Of a stretch of 64,000 bases of DNA, positions 7,244 to 15,566 are shown piece after piece. The notes under the pieces were generated by a model that saw nothing but the letters and a program-made list of their open reading frames with translations, made no database searches and was not told the origin of the DNA. Position 1 is the stretch's first letter; each line of letters starts with the position of its first letter. Made by a program: the position numbers and the translations under genes. Source of the stretch: Sphingobacterium sp. UT-1RO-CII-1 (lineage in GTDB: Bacteria > Bacteroidota > Bacteroidia > Sphingobacteriales > Sphingobacteriaceae); the NCBI RefSeq assembly GCF_026711005.1, contig NZ_JAPPVJ010000002.1, positions 744,001 to 808,000 of the forward strand, in the 5' to 3' direction.

Positions 7244-8671
7244 TTAAGTTGTAGGTTCATCAAGTTTTTCCCAATCAAAATTTGATGGAAATAGATATGT
7301 ACACAATAACACAGTAAGCATAGACACCGTAGCCCCTACTAAAGATGAAGTATACCAACCGAGATAAAAATAGCTAACCAAGCCACACAATGACCCCAAA
7401 AGCATACCCCATAACGCACCTTTACCATTTGCTTTCTTCCAAAATAGCCCTGTCGCAATGGGCCATATCGTACTACCAACCATCGGACCTGCAAAAAATA
7501 AAATACTGGCTAAAGTACCGATCCGAGGTAAGCATAATAAAAGGGCAACAATGCCAACCAAAACGATAATATAAGCAGCAAACTTTTTAAGCTCCTGATC
7601 TGTTGCATGAGGTTTAAATATTTTCCTGTAAATATCTTGGGTAATTAAATCAGAAATGGCGGCTAAAACAGCATCAATACTAGAAGCTAATGAGCAAAAG
7701 AGAACAATAAAAACAATAACAGCCCCCGTTGGACCAAGAACATTAGCTGCAACTAATGGTCCAACCATATCTGGTCGAACGATATTAATACCCAATGAAT
7801 CACTAGCTAATGCAATAAACCCTGCTGCAATAGGTATAGGAAGCCATGCCAGGCCAGCTAAAGTATATGCTTTCTTACCAACCTCTTTACGGAGAGCAAA
7901 AGTACGACTCCACCAAACATTACTATGAAAAACTTCCCCCAGACTGAATAATAAATTATTAAATATTGACATCAGTGCAGCTGGAAATAGCAAATTAAGT
8001 AACATCGGACGGTTGTTTTCCAAGTCACTGTATATCGTATCAAAATTAAATACATGATATATACCGAACCCTACGATCACAATACCGATCATAATAAGTA
8101 CAGACTGTATAAAATCGGTTCCAATTACAGCATACAAGCCTCCAAAGAGTGTATAACCCACACAAACAGTAATGATAACTGTTGTCCCTAATGCATAGGG
8201 TATACCAGCAATAGCATTCATTAATATACCGCCTGCCATGCCCATGCTGATTAACCAAATTAAACTATAAAAAATACTGATGAAAAGAAAGACAATCCAA
8301 GCAGGTTTACCGTAGCGTAGCCGAATAAAATCGCCACTAGTATAACCTTTCGGCATTAGCGTACGGATACGCTTAGCTAACGGAGCAAAAAGAAGAAGGC
8401 CTATAGCTGCAGTGGAATAAGCTAACATACCCCAAACTCCCATTTCTAATACAAATTGCGGAGCTAACATAGTTGTATTAGAAGTGACCCATGTTGCCAT
8501 AACAGTCGCTGTTCCTAATGCCATTCCGACATTACGGCCGGCAAGCATATGTCCCTCCAAGTTTTTAGCTTTACGTCCCCAATAGAGCCCTAAGCCTAAC
8601 CAAAGAATACTTAAGACCGCCAAAATAAGCCACCCGATACTCGGAGAGATGATATAAGAATTGTTTGTCAT
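7244..8671 (-). CDS. Sodium:solute symporter (SSS family)
   Basis: A 475-residue integral membrane protein with about 12-13 hydrophobic segments. It shows SSS-family features: an early loop GRKAKNLEGHMLAGRNVG, then TATVMATWVTSNT (helix 1-2, sodium-site region), the GYTLFGGLYAVIGTDFIQ element typical of the family signature, and LASSIDAVLAAISDLITQDIYRK in the later sodium-binding helix. Such proteins import amino acids, urea, sugars or vitamins with sodium. The substrate cannot be read from sequence. It is 11 nt downstream of the fibronectin-III protein and directly upstream of the miniprotein and the two ligase-type enzymes, so it probably supplies or exports a precursor or product of that pathway. 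Confidence 0.88.
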   Translation of the reverse strand: MTNNSYIISPSIGWLILAVLSILWLGLGLYWGRKAKNLEGHMLAGRNVGMALGTATVMATWVTSNTTMLAPQFVLEMGVWGMLAYSTAAIGLLLFAPLAKRIRTLMPKGYTSGDFIRLRYGKPAWIVFLFISIFYSLIWLISMGMAGGILMNAIAGIPYALGTTVIITVCVGYTLFGGLYAVIGTDFIQSVLIMIGIVIVGFGIYHVFNFDTIYSDLENNRPMLLNLLFPAALMSIFNNLLFSLGEVFHSNVWWSRTFALRKEVGKKAYTLAGLAWLPIPIAAGFIALASDSLGINIVRPDMVGPLVAANVLGPTGAVIVFIVLFCSLASSIDAVLAAISDLITQDIYRKIFKPHATDQELKKFAAYIIVLVGIVALLLCLPRIGTLASILFFAGPMVGSTIWPIATGLFWKKANGKGALWGMLLGSLCGLVSYFYLGWYTSSLVGATVSMLTVLLCTYLFPSNFDWEKLDEPTT

Positions 8672-8682
8672 TATTTTTTAGA

Positions 8683-9111
8683 TTATTTATTTTGGTTTCT
8701 AAGGCTAAAAAGAATTAAAGCTGTAGTTATGATGAATACAATCGCTCCAAGAATTAATAGGTTAATGGCTAATGTAAGTGAATGATGTTTGATTTGTACA
8801 GAAACTATATTTGACCAATTATCACCTACTTTCCTTACACGATAATAATAAGTTCCATTCTTTAATCCTGATATAAAGGTACCAGTATCGTTCCCATCAT
8901 ATCTTTTTTTCGGTTGAGTGAAGCTGGGAGTATTAGCTTCCTGAAGTTCATAATTTTCCAAACTATTTTGCCCACTAACAGTCCAGTCTAATTTGACTAC
9001 ACCTTGTTTGGTTTCTGTGCCGTTGGCTATTTTTAAATCCGGTATCTCAGACCGGACACAATACGGTAATAACGCCAGAAAAATAGCGATTAATAAATAT
9101 GTTTTTAGCAT
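8683..9111 (-). CDS. Membrane-anchored fibronectin type III-like protein
   Basis: A 142-residue protein with an N-terminal signal peptide (about residues 1-21), one fibronectin-III-like beta-sandwich (about 25-108, with KLDWTVSG, YELQEANTPSF and the YYYRVRKVG strand typical of FN3) and a C-terminal transmembrane helix (about 112-135) ending in a short basic tail. It would display one small binding domain on the periplasmic face. It is the first gene of the operon leading to the symporter, so it could be a docking or substrate-presenting partner. No catalytic residues are apparent. Confidence 0.75.
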   Translation of the reverse strand: MLKTYLLIAIFLALLPYCVRSEIPDLKIANGTETKQGVVKLDWTVSGQNSLENYELQEANTPSFTQPKKRYDGNDTGTFISGLKNGTYYYRVRKVGDNWSNIVSVQIKHHSLTLAINLLILGAIVFIITTALILFSLRNQNK

Positions 9112-9138
9112 CCTATTAGTTGTAATAAAATAAAAAAA

Positions 9139-9203
9139 TTATTGCTGGCAGAAGGTTTTTAAACCGGGGCCAACACCCATGAATTTGTAGAACGTATTAC
9201 AAA
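9139..9203 (-). promoter_or_regulatory. Candidate leader-peptide/attenuator in the 5' leader of the FN3-symporter operon
   Basis: On the minus strand the leader contains hairpin A (TTTGTA/TACAAA, 9184-9203) and a nested hairpin B (TGGC-GGTTT/AAACC-GCCA, 9146-9172). Hairpin B is followed within a few bases by a run of seven T. An ATG at 9180 opens a 13-codon frame (MGVGPGLKTFCQQ) whose stop codon comes five bases after hairpin B. This is the geometry of a transcription attenuator with a leader peptide. It is unproven; the frame could be chance and hairpin B a simple partial terminator. Confidence 0.35.
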
Positions 9204-9282
9204 GGTTGAGGTTATCTATTAAAATTCCAAAAAAAACAGGGATTATTTCAATAAATAAAAAATAAGAATATTTTAAAAAATA

Positions 9283-9290
9283 CAAACTTA
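9283..9290 (-). promoter_or_regulatory. Candidate -7 promoter element of the FN3-symporter-carbamoyltransferase operon
   Basis: The minus strand reads TAAGTTTG, a match to TAnnTTTG, with a TTG about 22 nt upstream (9313-9315). Transcription would begin near 9275, giving a leader of about 165 nt that includes the hairpins at 9146-9203. Confidence 0.4.
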
Positions 9291-9398
9291 TATATAAACA
9301 GGAAGCATTATCCAATTAGTTTTACTGATATATTCTTAAAAAACATATCAGTAAATATTATATCTACTTGAAGACTGTGGCTTTTCTCTACATAAAAA

Positions 9399-9430
9399 AG
9401 TGTCTTATCTAATAATTAGACAAGACACTT
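9399..9430 (-). terminator. Terminator of glyA
   Basis: Stem AAGTGTCTT/AAGACACTT continued by CTAAT/ATTAG, followed on the minus strand by a run of six T. It lies about 75 nt after the glyA stop and isolates glyA from the downstream operon. Confidence 0.8.
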
Positions 9431-9506
9431 ACGCATTACATAAATTGTTATGACAATGATTACAACGGAAATATCTCTTTAAAAGTTAAATTCCCAAAAT
9501 ATCTGA

Positions 9507-10796
9507 TTATGATATACGACCTGACATGCAAAACAATGGTAAATCTTGCATCATACTATTCACCTGTTGTTTGGTTTCTCTGATTATAGTTTCATTACTA
9601 AAAGAGCTCAATACTTTATCAACGAAGAAAGCAACTTGCTTCATGTCATCCGTGTTTAAACCTCTAGTAGTAGCTGCCGCTGACCCTAGGCGAATACCTG
9701 AAGTTTGTAAAGCCGACTTCTGATCGAAAGGAATCATATTTTTATTTAAAGTAATACTAGCCCGTTCTAAAACTCTTTCAGCCTGACTCCCAGTCATTCC
9801 TTTTGTCGTAAGATCAAGGAGCATTAAATGATTATCTGTGCCACCTCCAACAACACGATAGCCCAAGTCTATAAATGACTCTGCCAGAACTTTGGCGTTA
9901 TGCTGTACTTGCTGTATATACAGCTTGTAATCATCAGTAAGTACTTCTCCTAATGCAACTGCTTTTGCAGCGATAATATGCATAAGCGGGCCTCCTTGAT
10001 TTCCTGGGAAAACTGACATATCTAATAGATTAGACATCATTCTTGGCTGACCTTTTCTATCCATAAGCCCAAAAGGATTTTCAAAGTCTTTACCCATTAA
10101 AATTAATCCTCCGCGAGGCCCTCTCAATGTTTTGTGGGTCGTGGTGGTCACAATATGACAGTGAGGAACAGGATCCATAAGCAACCCGGTCGCTATTAAA
10201 CCGGCTGGATGAGCAATATCTGCAAGTAATAATGCTCCTACAGCATCGGCTATTTCTCTAAATTTTTTATAGTCTATAGCTCGGGAGTATGCTGTTGCTC
10301 CTGCAATAATCAGTTTTGGTTTTTCGCGTTCTGCAATCGACTGTATCTCTTCATAATCTAATAGATTATTATCGATATCCACTCCATAAAAACTTGTCTG
10401 ATACAGTTTTCCAGAAAAATTAACTTCTGCACCGTGTGTCAAATGCCCCCCATGGGTAAGATTAAATCCTAATATCTTATCACCAGGCTTCAAACACGCC
10501 GACAAAACAGCCGCATTTGCCTGGGACCCCGAATGCGGTTGAACATTTGCGTAGGCCACTCCAAAAACTTCTTTAGCTAGATCAATTGCTAACTGTTCTA
10601 CTTGATCAACAACTTCACATCCCCCGTAATATCTTCGCCCGGGATATCCTTCTGCATATTTATTCGTTAAAATTGAACCTGCTGCGGCAAGAACACCCTG
10701 ACTAACATAATTTTCAGAGGCAATAAGTTCAAGCCCTTGTTTTTGTCTTTGTTGCTCATCTGCAATCAAACCCGAAATGTGTAAATTGATATCCAT
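9507..10796 (-). CDS. glyA: Serine hydroxymethyltransferase
   Basis: PLP enzyme interconverting serine plus tetrahydrofolate with glycine plus methylene-tetrahydrofolate, the main one-carbon source. At 429 residues it matches the family. Visible are [10 protein letters not shown] near the N-terminus, the YPGRRYYGG segment, [18 protein letters not shown] and the PLP-lysine motif [14 protein letters not shown]. The start at 10796 (MDINLHISG) follows a strong AAAGGAGG, five to six nt upstream; an earlier in-frame ATG at 10850 lacks this and is less likely. A terminator follows. Its neighbours upstream are PLP-related genes. Confidence 0.96.
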   Translation of the reverse strand: MDINLHISGLIADEQQRQKQGLELIASENYVSQGVLAAAGSILTNKYAEGYPGRRYYGGCEVVDQVEQLAIDLAKEVFGVAYANVQPHSGSQANAAVLSACLKPGDKILGFNLTHGGHLTHGAEVNFSGKLYQTSFYGVDIDNNLLDYEEIQSIAEREKPKLIIAGATAYSRAIDYKKFREIADAVGALLLADIAHPAGLIATGLLMDPVPHCHIVTTTTHKTLRGPRGGLILMGKDFENPFGLMDRKGQPRMMSNLLDMSVFPGNQGGPLMHIIAAKAVALGEVLTDDYKLYIQQVQHNAKVLAESFIDLGYRVVGGGTDNHLMLLDLTTKGMTGSQAERVLERASITLNKNMIPFDQKSALQTSGIRLGSAAATTRGLNTDDMKQVAFFVDKVLSSFSNETIIRETKQQVNSMMQDLPLFCMSGRIS

Positions 10797-10901
10797 CGTC
10801 CTCCTTTGTTTTTTTATTTTCGACAAAAGTATCGGATATCTGCTATACATACCTGATACAGTTTTAAGATTAACAACTGGTCCAAGAAAATATGCGATAA
10901 C

Positions 10902-11642
10902 TTACTTTATCTTTTTTGCTTCATTCCAATAATAACTATCCGGATAAATACGCTCTCCAAAAATAGCTGTACCTACCCGTATAATAGTTGCCCCTTCTTC
11001 AATAGCAATTTCAAGATCATTACTCATACCCATAGACAGCTCGTCGAGCTGAACCTGAGGAATATTTAACGCTTTAGCTTGCTCTTGTAAGCCTTTTAAT
11101 AATCTAAAGCACTTTCTTACTTTTTCTGCTTCAGCACTAAACAAACCAATGGTCATTAATCCTTTTATTCGTAAAGCTTCTAGTCCTGCAATTTGTTCTA
11201 TTAAAGGAATTAGGTCTTCTGGCCTAGCTCCAAATTTACTTTCTTCATACGATGTATTAGCCTGCACAAAGACGTCCATTGTTTTGCCTTCAAAAAGCAA
11301 ACGCTGATTTAGCTTCTCTGCTAATTCAAACCGATCAATCGACTGTATACATGCAACGTCATACTTTAAAATATCTTTAATTTTATTAGATTGTAAATGA
11401 CCAATAAAGTGTTTCGTATGCTGTGTCGATTTTAAGACTTCATATTTCTCTTTAATCTCCTGCACCTTGTTCTCCGCTATTAATAGCTCACCGCACTCGA
11501 GAGCTAATTTAATTCGATCAGCAGGCACTGTTTTAGTTGCTAGTAATAATTGCACTTCTGATCTTTGACGTCCACTTCGTAAACAAGCTGCTTCAATACG
11601 CTCATTTATAATATTAATATTATGTTGAATAGTATCTTTCAT
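10902..11642 (-). CDS. YggS/PROSC-family pyridoxal phosphate homeostasis protein
   Basis: A 246-residue alanine-racemase-fold protein that binds PLP without a known reaction and buffers cellular PLP. The PLP lysine lies in LLLATKTVPADRI (about residue 36). Other family features are GELLIAENKVQE (the GENxxQE motif), HFIGHLQSNKIKD, FVQANTSYEESKFG, LMTIGLF and LSMGMSNDLEIAIEEGATIIRVGTAIFG. All are intact. It lies about 105 nt upstream of glyA on the same strand, so the two may be co-transcribed. Confidence 0.93.
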   Translation of the reverse strand: MKDTIQHNINIINERIEAACLRSGRQRSEVQLLLATKTVPADRIKLALECGELLIAENKVQEIKEKYEVLKSTQHTKHFIGHLQSNKIKDILKYDVACIQSIDRFELAEKLNQRLLFEGKTMDVFVQANTSYEESKFGARPEDLIPLIEQIAGLEALRIKGLMTIGLFSAEAEKVRKCFRLLKGLQEQAKALNIPQVQLDELSMGMSNDLEIAIEEGATIIRVGTAIFGERIYPDSYYWNEAKKIK

Positions 11643-11704
11643 TTTATCGTAAAATTATGCTGTCAATGTATGCTGGTGCTATTATTGAATTATAAACGTT
11701 AAAG

Positions 11705-11774
11705 AGGTCGGGAATGGATTCGAACCATTGTAAAGAGTCTTGCAAACTCTTGCCTTCCGATCAGCCACCCGACC
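11705..11774 (-). tRNA. tRNA-Cys (GCA)
   Basis: On the minus strand the sequence folds as a cloverleaf: acceptor stem GGTCGGG/CCCGACC, anticodon stem AGAGT/ACTCT with loop TTGCAAG giving anticodon GCA, and T-arm with GGTTCGAATCC. The discriminator base is T, as expected for cysteine tRNA. No CCA is encoded. The gene lies between the YggS gene and the pyridoxal-kinase gene. No integrase or direct repeat is seen beside it. Confidence 0.95.
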
Positions 11775-11898
11775 TATTGAAAAAATATCTTTTTAAAACG
11801 CCTACGCTTAAATTAAAAATTGTAAAACAGAACCTTAATACACTGCTAAATTAAAGACTTAAATCATACCATAAGTGATACAGTTCATGAAAACAATA

Positions 11899-12759
11899 CT
11901 AGTCCAGAAATCTCCTATCTTGATTTTTCTCAAAGGCATAACACAAAGCAGCCGCATTAATTTCAATAATTTTATGTTCATTTACATATTTGAGCACATC
12001 TTTTACCAAAGACATTGCTTTGGGGATAGCATCCTGTAATTTATATCTTCGTTCTAAAAAAGCTGATAAACAAGCGTTAAACAAATCCCCCGTTCCAACG
12101 ACCTCAATAGCTATACGTTCACTTGAAAAACGTGAAATTTGACCATTTTCTATCAAAATAGTTTCTACGCTACCTTTTTTAATATCAGATAGTTCTGCAC
12201 TTGTTAGAACAATCTTTTTACCATAAAAACGTTGATCTTGTATCAGATAAGCTCTTAATTGTTCCTCAGTCGAAATGGTCTTTCCTAATAGGTATTCCAG
12301 CTCAAAATGATTAGGGGTTAACACATCTGCTAAAGGCAATAAACTCGCGATAGATTGCTGAACGACTATTTCATCAATATATAATCCTCCCGTCCGAGTG
12401 TCACCAAAGACAGGATCATAAATATAAAAAGCAGAAGTATTATCCCTTCGCCACTTCTCTAAAAAAGAAGCGGTTAACATAATCAGATCGATATTATTAA
12501 TATAACCGGTTAATGCAATATTTATATGTTTATATACTTTGGAAACCTGTATTCCTTTAATAAGGTCTGAAAATAACTGCACTGACGTTGAATCTCCGTA
12601 ATATTCATTTTCATCGGCATGGGTTGAGAACAGAACAGTAGGTAACATAACAACATCTATACCGAAGCTTTGCAAGGTGAAAACTGCGGTATTATTGCCA
12701 ACAAAGCCAGTAGCAACTAAACTTTGAATAGATAATATATATTGTCTAGCGTGATGCAT
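11899..12759 (-). CDS. Pyridoxal kinase (PdxY/PdxK type)
   Basis: A 286-residue ribokinase-fold protein, the length of PdxY. The N-terminus ILSIQSLVATGFVGNNTAV matches the pyridoxal-kinase opening, where Ser and Gln contact the pyridine ring. The DPVFGD stretch (about 115-120) binds ATP/Mg, and VVGTGDLFNACLSAFLER (about 230-247) contains the GTGD anion hole with the catalytic Asp. It phosphorylates pyridoxal to PLP in the salvage pathway. Its start overlaps the end of the upstream aminotransferase gene by 14 nt, so the two are translationally coupled. Confidence 0.88.
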   Translation of the reverse strand: MHHARQYILSIQSLVATGFVGNNTAVFTLQSFGIDVVMLPTVLFSTHADENEYYGDSTSVQLFSDLIKGIQVSKVYKHINIALTGYINNIDLIMLTASFLEKWRRDNTSAFYIYDPVFGDTRTGGLYIDEIVVQQSIASLLPLADVLTPNHFELEYLLGKTISTEEQLRAYLIQDQRFYGKKIVLTSAELSDIKKGSVETILIENGQISRFSSERIAIEVVGTGDLFNACLSAFLERRYKLQDAIPKAMSLVKDVLKYVNEHKIIEINAAALCYAFEKNQDRRFLD

Positions 12760-13882
12760 CTTCGATTACTTTTTTAAGTTTGCTAATAAATATATCTGTC
12801 AATTCTTTGGTAAAAGTTAAAGCTGGCAATAAACGTAAAGTATAATTACCAGAATAGCCCGTAAATACATATTCATCAACTAATAGTTTATGTCTTAACT
12901 GAATGATGGGATAATCAAAATCGACACCGATCATAAGACCTCTTCCGCGAACAGCAATGACACCTTTAACATTGAGTAACTCACTCATTAAATAATCACC
13001 TACTTCGGCAACATTATTGACTAAACCTTCATCTTCCAAAACATCTAAAACCGATAAAGCAGCAGCACAGGCTAAGTGATTACCGCCAAAAGTTGTACCA
13101 AGTTGACCAACTTTGGCTTCAATAAATGGACTGATTAGCGTCGCAGCCATTGGATAGCCATTTGCAATACCTTTAGCAACTGTTATTAAATCAGGTTTGA
13201 CTCCTGCATATTGATGAGAGAAAAACTTACCGCTTCGCCCATAACCAGATTGAATTTCATCCACAATTAACATCGTTCCTGTCTCTTTACAAGCTTGTTG
13301 AAGCTCTTGCAAAAACAAATCATCTGCCACATAAACACCAGCTACCCCTTGAATAGCTTCAATAATAACTGCACAAAATTCATTTGTTTTTAAAAGTTTA
13401 CGAACACTATCAATATCATTAAATGGCATAAAAACTACCTTATCACTTTGATTAATTGGAGCACGCAAAGCCTCGATATCCGTAGCAGCAACAGCTGCTG
13501 AAGTACGTCCATGAAAAGATTTTGAGAATGCAATCACTTGAGATCTACCCGTATGAAATGATGCTATTTTTAATGCGTTTTCATTCGCTTCAGCGCCCGT
13601 ATTACTAAAAAAAATCTGATAATCTTCATAGTTCGATAAAACACCTATTCGATGGGCTAAAGTACTTTGCAAGGAATTTTCAATAGTATTTGAATAGAAC
13701 GCCAGAGCATGGAGTTGCTTAGTAACCTCTGATACATAATGCGGATGACTATGCCCGATAGAAATAACACCATGCCCTCCATATAAATCTAGATAAGAAA
13801 AATTCTTATCGTCATAAACATAATTACCCTTGCCACGCACTAAATTGACTGGTAATTTTTCAAATACATCAAACAACTTCAT
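12746..13882 (-). CDS. Class III aminotransferase, acetylornithine-aminotransferase-like
   Basis: A 378-residue fold-type I PLP aminotransferase. Features: LYGGHGVISIGHSHPHYV near the N-terminus, SNTGAEANENALK for the phosphate cup, FHGRTSAAVA, VIIEAIQGVAGV, LIVDEIQSGYGR with the PLP-ring Asp, and the PLP lysine in ITVAKGIANG, then TFGGNHLAC. The sequence resembles Bacteroidota ArgD. It could therefore be an ArgD isozyme acting on N-acyl-ornithine, but the setting (pyridoxal kinase downstream, MocR regulator divergent, no other arg genes) suggests a role in omega-amino-acid use or in PLP-linked catabolism. The substrate is unresolved. Confidence 0.85.
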   Translation of the reverse strand: MKLFDVFEKLPVNLVRGKGNYVYDDKNFSYLDLYGGHGVISIGHSHPHYVSEVTKQLHALAFYSNTIENSLQSTLAHRIGVLSNYEDYQIFFSNTGAEANENALKIASFHTGRSQVIAFSKSFHGRTSAAVAATDIEALRAPINQSDKVVFMPFNDIDSVRKLLKTNEFCAVIIEAIQGVAGVYVADDLFLQELQQACKETGTMLIVDEIQSGYGRSGKFFSHQYAGVKPDLITVAKGIANGYPMAATLISPFIEAKVGQLGTTFGGNHLACAAALSVLDVLEDEGLVNNVAEVGDYLMSELLNVKGVIAVRGRGLMIGVDFDYPIIQLRHKLLVDEYVFTGYSGNYTLRLLPALTFTKELTDIFISKLKKVIEDASR

Positions 13883-13967
13883 AATTATTATCTTTTAAAA
13901 CAAAATACAGTAGAACTTTCTTTCTCTTTTAAGATCACGAATCTCGTACTTCAAAACTTAATCATCA

Positions 13968-14003
13968 TAGTCCAGTAAATAAAAAATAATATAGTCCACT
14001 AAA
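13968..14003. promoter_or_regulatory. Direct TAGTCCA repeats, candidate MocR operator
   Basis: TAGTCCAgTAAA at 13968-13979 and TAGTCCAcTAAA at 13992-14003 are near-identical direct repeats, 24 nt apart start to start, in the aminotransferase/MocR intergenic region. MocR regulators commonly bind directly repeated sites, so these are the best operator candidates. An inverted third copy is at 14077-14083 and a degenerate one (TAATCCA) at 14114-14120. Confidence 0.5.
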
Positions 14004-14070
14004 AGTATCTCTTTACACAAATTCATGTCATAATTGTTTCGAGATGAACAACGAAGTAAGATAATTATAC

Positions 14071-14083
14071 TATTTTTGGACTA
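14071..14083 (+). promoter_or_regulatory. Candidate -7 promoter of the MocR gene with overlapping inverted TAGTCCA site
   Basis: TATTTTTG at 14071-14078 matches TAnnTTTG and would start transcription about 35 nt before the MocR ATG. An inverted TAGTCCA (14077-14083) overlaps its 3' end, so a bound regulator would cover the promoter, consistent with autoregulation. No clear -33 element is seen. Confidence 0.45.
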
Positions 14084-14121
14084 GTAATATATCGAAAAAA
14101 CAAACAAAACCACTAATCCAG

Positions 14122-15546
14122 ATGTTGAGACCTTGGAATTTAGAAATTACGTTAAACAAAGCTGATTCAAAAGCCATTTATTTACAAATTGCAGATGCTA
14201 TAATTGCAGATATTATTTCGGGAAGACTTCAAAAAGGAACCGCATTGCCCGGTAGTCGAAGCATGGCCATAAAACTAGGTATTAATAGAAACACGGTAGT
14301 TGAAGCCTTAAACATTCTAATAAACGAAGGTTGGTTAATTCCACAGGAACGAAGAGGAACTTTTGTCGCAGATATTTTACCCATTGAGACAATAAAAAAC
14401 AAGAACAAACAGTCTAAAAGAAAAGAAAAAGAAAATAATAGGCTTATCCGTATACGTTTTGATGACGGACATCCTGATAGTAAAATCGCCCCAATTGATG
14501 AACTTGCGAGAGCTTATAGAGATATTTTCAAACGTAAAGCACGCTGGAAAATGATGGGCTATGCCGATGAATATGGAGATCTAGACTTTAGAAGTGCTAT
14601 TGTCAAAATGTTAAACCACGAACGAAATATGCAAGTTGACGAGTTTAATTTATGTATAACTCGCGGTAGCCAAATGGCTATGTACCTCATAGCGCATAGC
14701 CTTTTAACAAAAAATGATTCTATTATTGTAGAATCTCCTGGGTATCAATCAGCATGGCAGTGTTTTGAAAATACAGGTGCCACCCTGATACCAATCGCGG
14801 TCGATAATAAAGGATTAAAAATCGATCATCTAGAAAAGGAATTAAAAAAGAACAATACAGTTAAGGCTATTTATATCACACCACATAGACAATATCCAAC
14901 AACAGTAACAATGAGTCTATCTCGTCGTATGGAATTGATAAGACTTGCTAAACAATATAATTTCACTATTATCGAAGATGATTATGACTATGAGTTTCAT
15001 TTTGGTCATCGTCCGTTACCACCAATTTCATCTTATGAAAGCTTATGTAATTTTATTTATGTAGGCACTCTAAGCAAAGTAGTAGCTCCTGCTCTCCGGA
15101 TGGGCTATCTGGCAACAAAAAATAAAGATACTTTAGAGAAAATTGGACAGCTCCGAAAAATAATAGATATACAAGGAGATAGCATTATGGAAAAAGCTGT
15201 GCTAGAACTGATGAATAACGGCACGATTCAACGTCACATAAAAAAAGCAACAAACTATTACAAACAAAAGAGAGATTTCCTTATAAGTTTATTTAAAACA
15301 CATCTTAATGATCATATTGATTTTCATATCCCTGAAGGTGGTCTTGCTGTTTGGTTATGGTCTAAAAATAATATAAACTGGATGGATACTTTAGCAAAAG
15401 TCGAAGAAAAAGGTATTCATATTCCTTTACCTACTTATTACAACAACAGTAAAATAGATGGTATAAGGCTCGGTTATGGATCACTTACTAATGAAGAAAT
15501 GGAAGAAGGGATCCTAATTTTGAAAGAAGTATTAAATGATTTCTAA
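14122..15546 (+). CDS. MocR-type transcriptional regulator (GntR HTH fused to aminotransferase-like domain)
   Basis: A 474-residue protein with a GntR winged helix (about 12-80: LYLQIADAIIADIISG, LPGSRSMAIKLGINRNTVVEA, PQERRGTFV) joined by a basic linker (KNKNKQSKRKEKENN, about 95-110) to a fold-type I aminotransferase domain. The effector domain keeps ITPHRQYPT, the Asp pair in IEDDYDYEFHF and the PLP lysine in GTLSKVVAPALRMGYL. MocR/PdxR proteins sense PLP or a PLP adduct and control divergent genes for amino-acid or vitamin B6 use. Here it is divergent from the aminotransferase-pyridoxal kinase pair, the likely target. Its end is 20 nt from the convergent BASS gene with no clear terminator. 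Confidence 0.93.
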   Translation: MLRPWNLEITLNKADSKAIYLQIADAIIADIISGRLQKGTALPGSRSMAIKLGINRNTVVEALNILINEGWLIPQERRGTFVADILPIETIKNKNKQSKRKEKENNRLIRIRFDDGHPDSKIAPIDELARAYRDIFKRKARWKMMGYADEYGDLDFRSAIVKMLNHERNMQVDEFNLCITRGSQMAMYLIAHSLLTKNDSIIVESPGYQSAWQCFENTGATLIPIAVDNKGLKIDHLEKELKKNNTVKAIYITPHRQYPTTVTMSLSRRMELIRLAKQYNFTIIEDDYDYEFHFGHRPLPPISSYESLCNFIYVGTLSKVVAPALRMGYLATKNKDTLEKIGQLRKIIDIQGDSIMEKAVLELMNNGTIQRHIKKATNYYKQKRDFLISLFKTHLNDHIDFHIPEGGLAVWLWSKNNINWMDTLAKVEEKGIHIPLPTYYNNSKIDGIRLGYGSLTNEEMEEGILILKEVLNDF

Positions 15547-15566
15547 CACTTCTTTCAAAAAATTAA

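Noticed and set aside
10797..10850. N-terminal extension of glyA to an upstream ATG
   Set aside because: The strong Shine-Dalgarno sits directly before the ATG at 10796 and the extra residues do not fit the family.
11705..11774. tRNA-Cys as an integration site for a mobile element
   Set aside because: No integrase, repeated tRNA end or phage gene is visible on either side.
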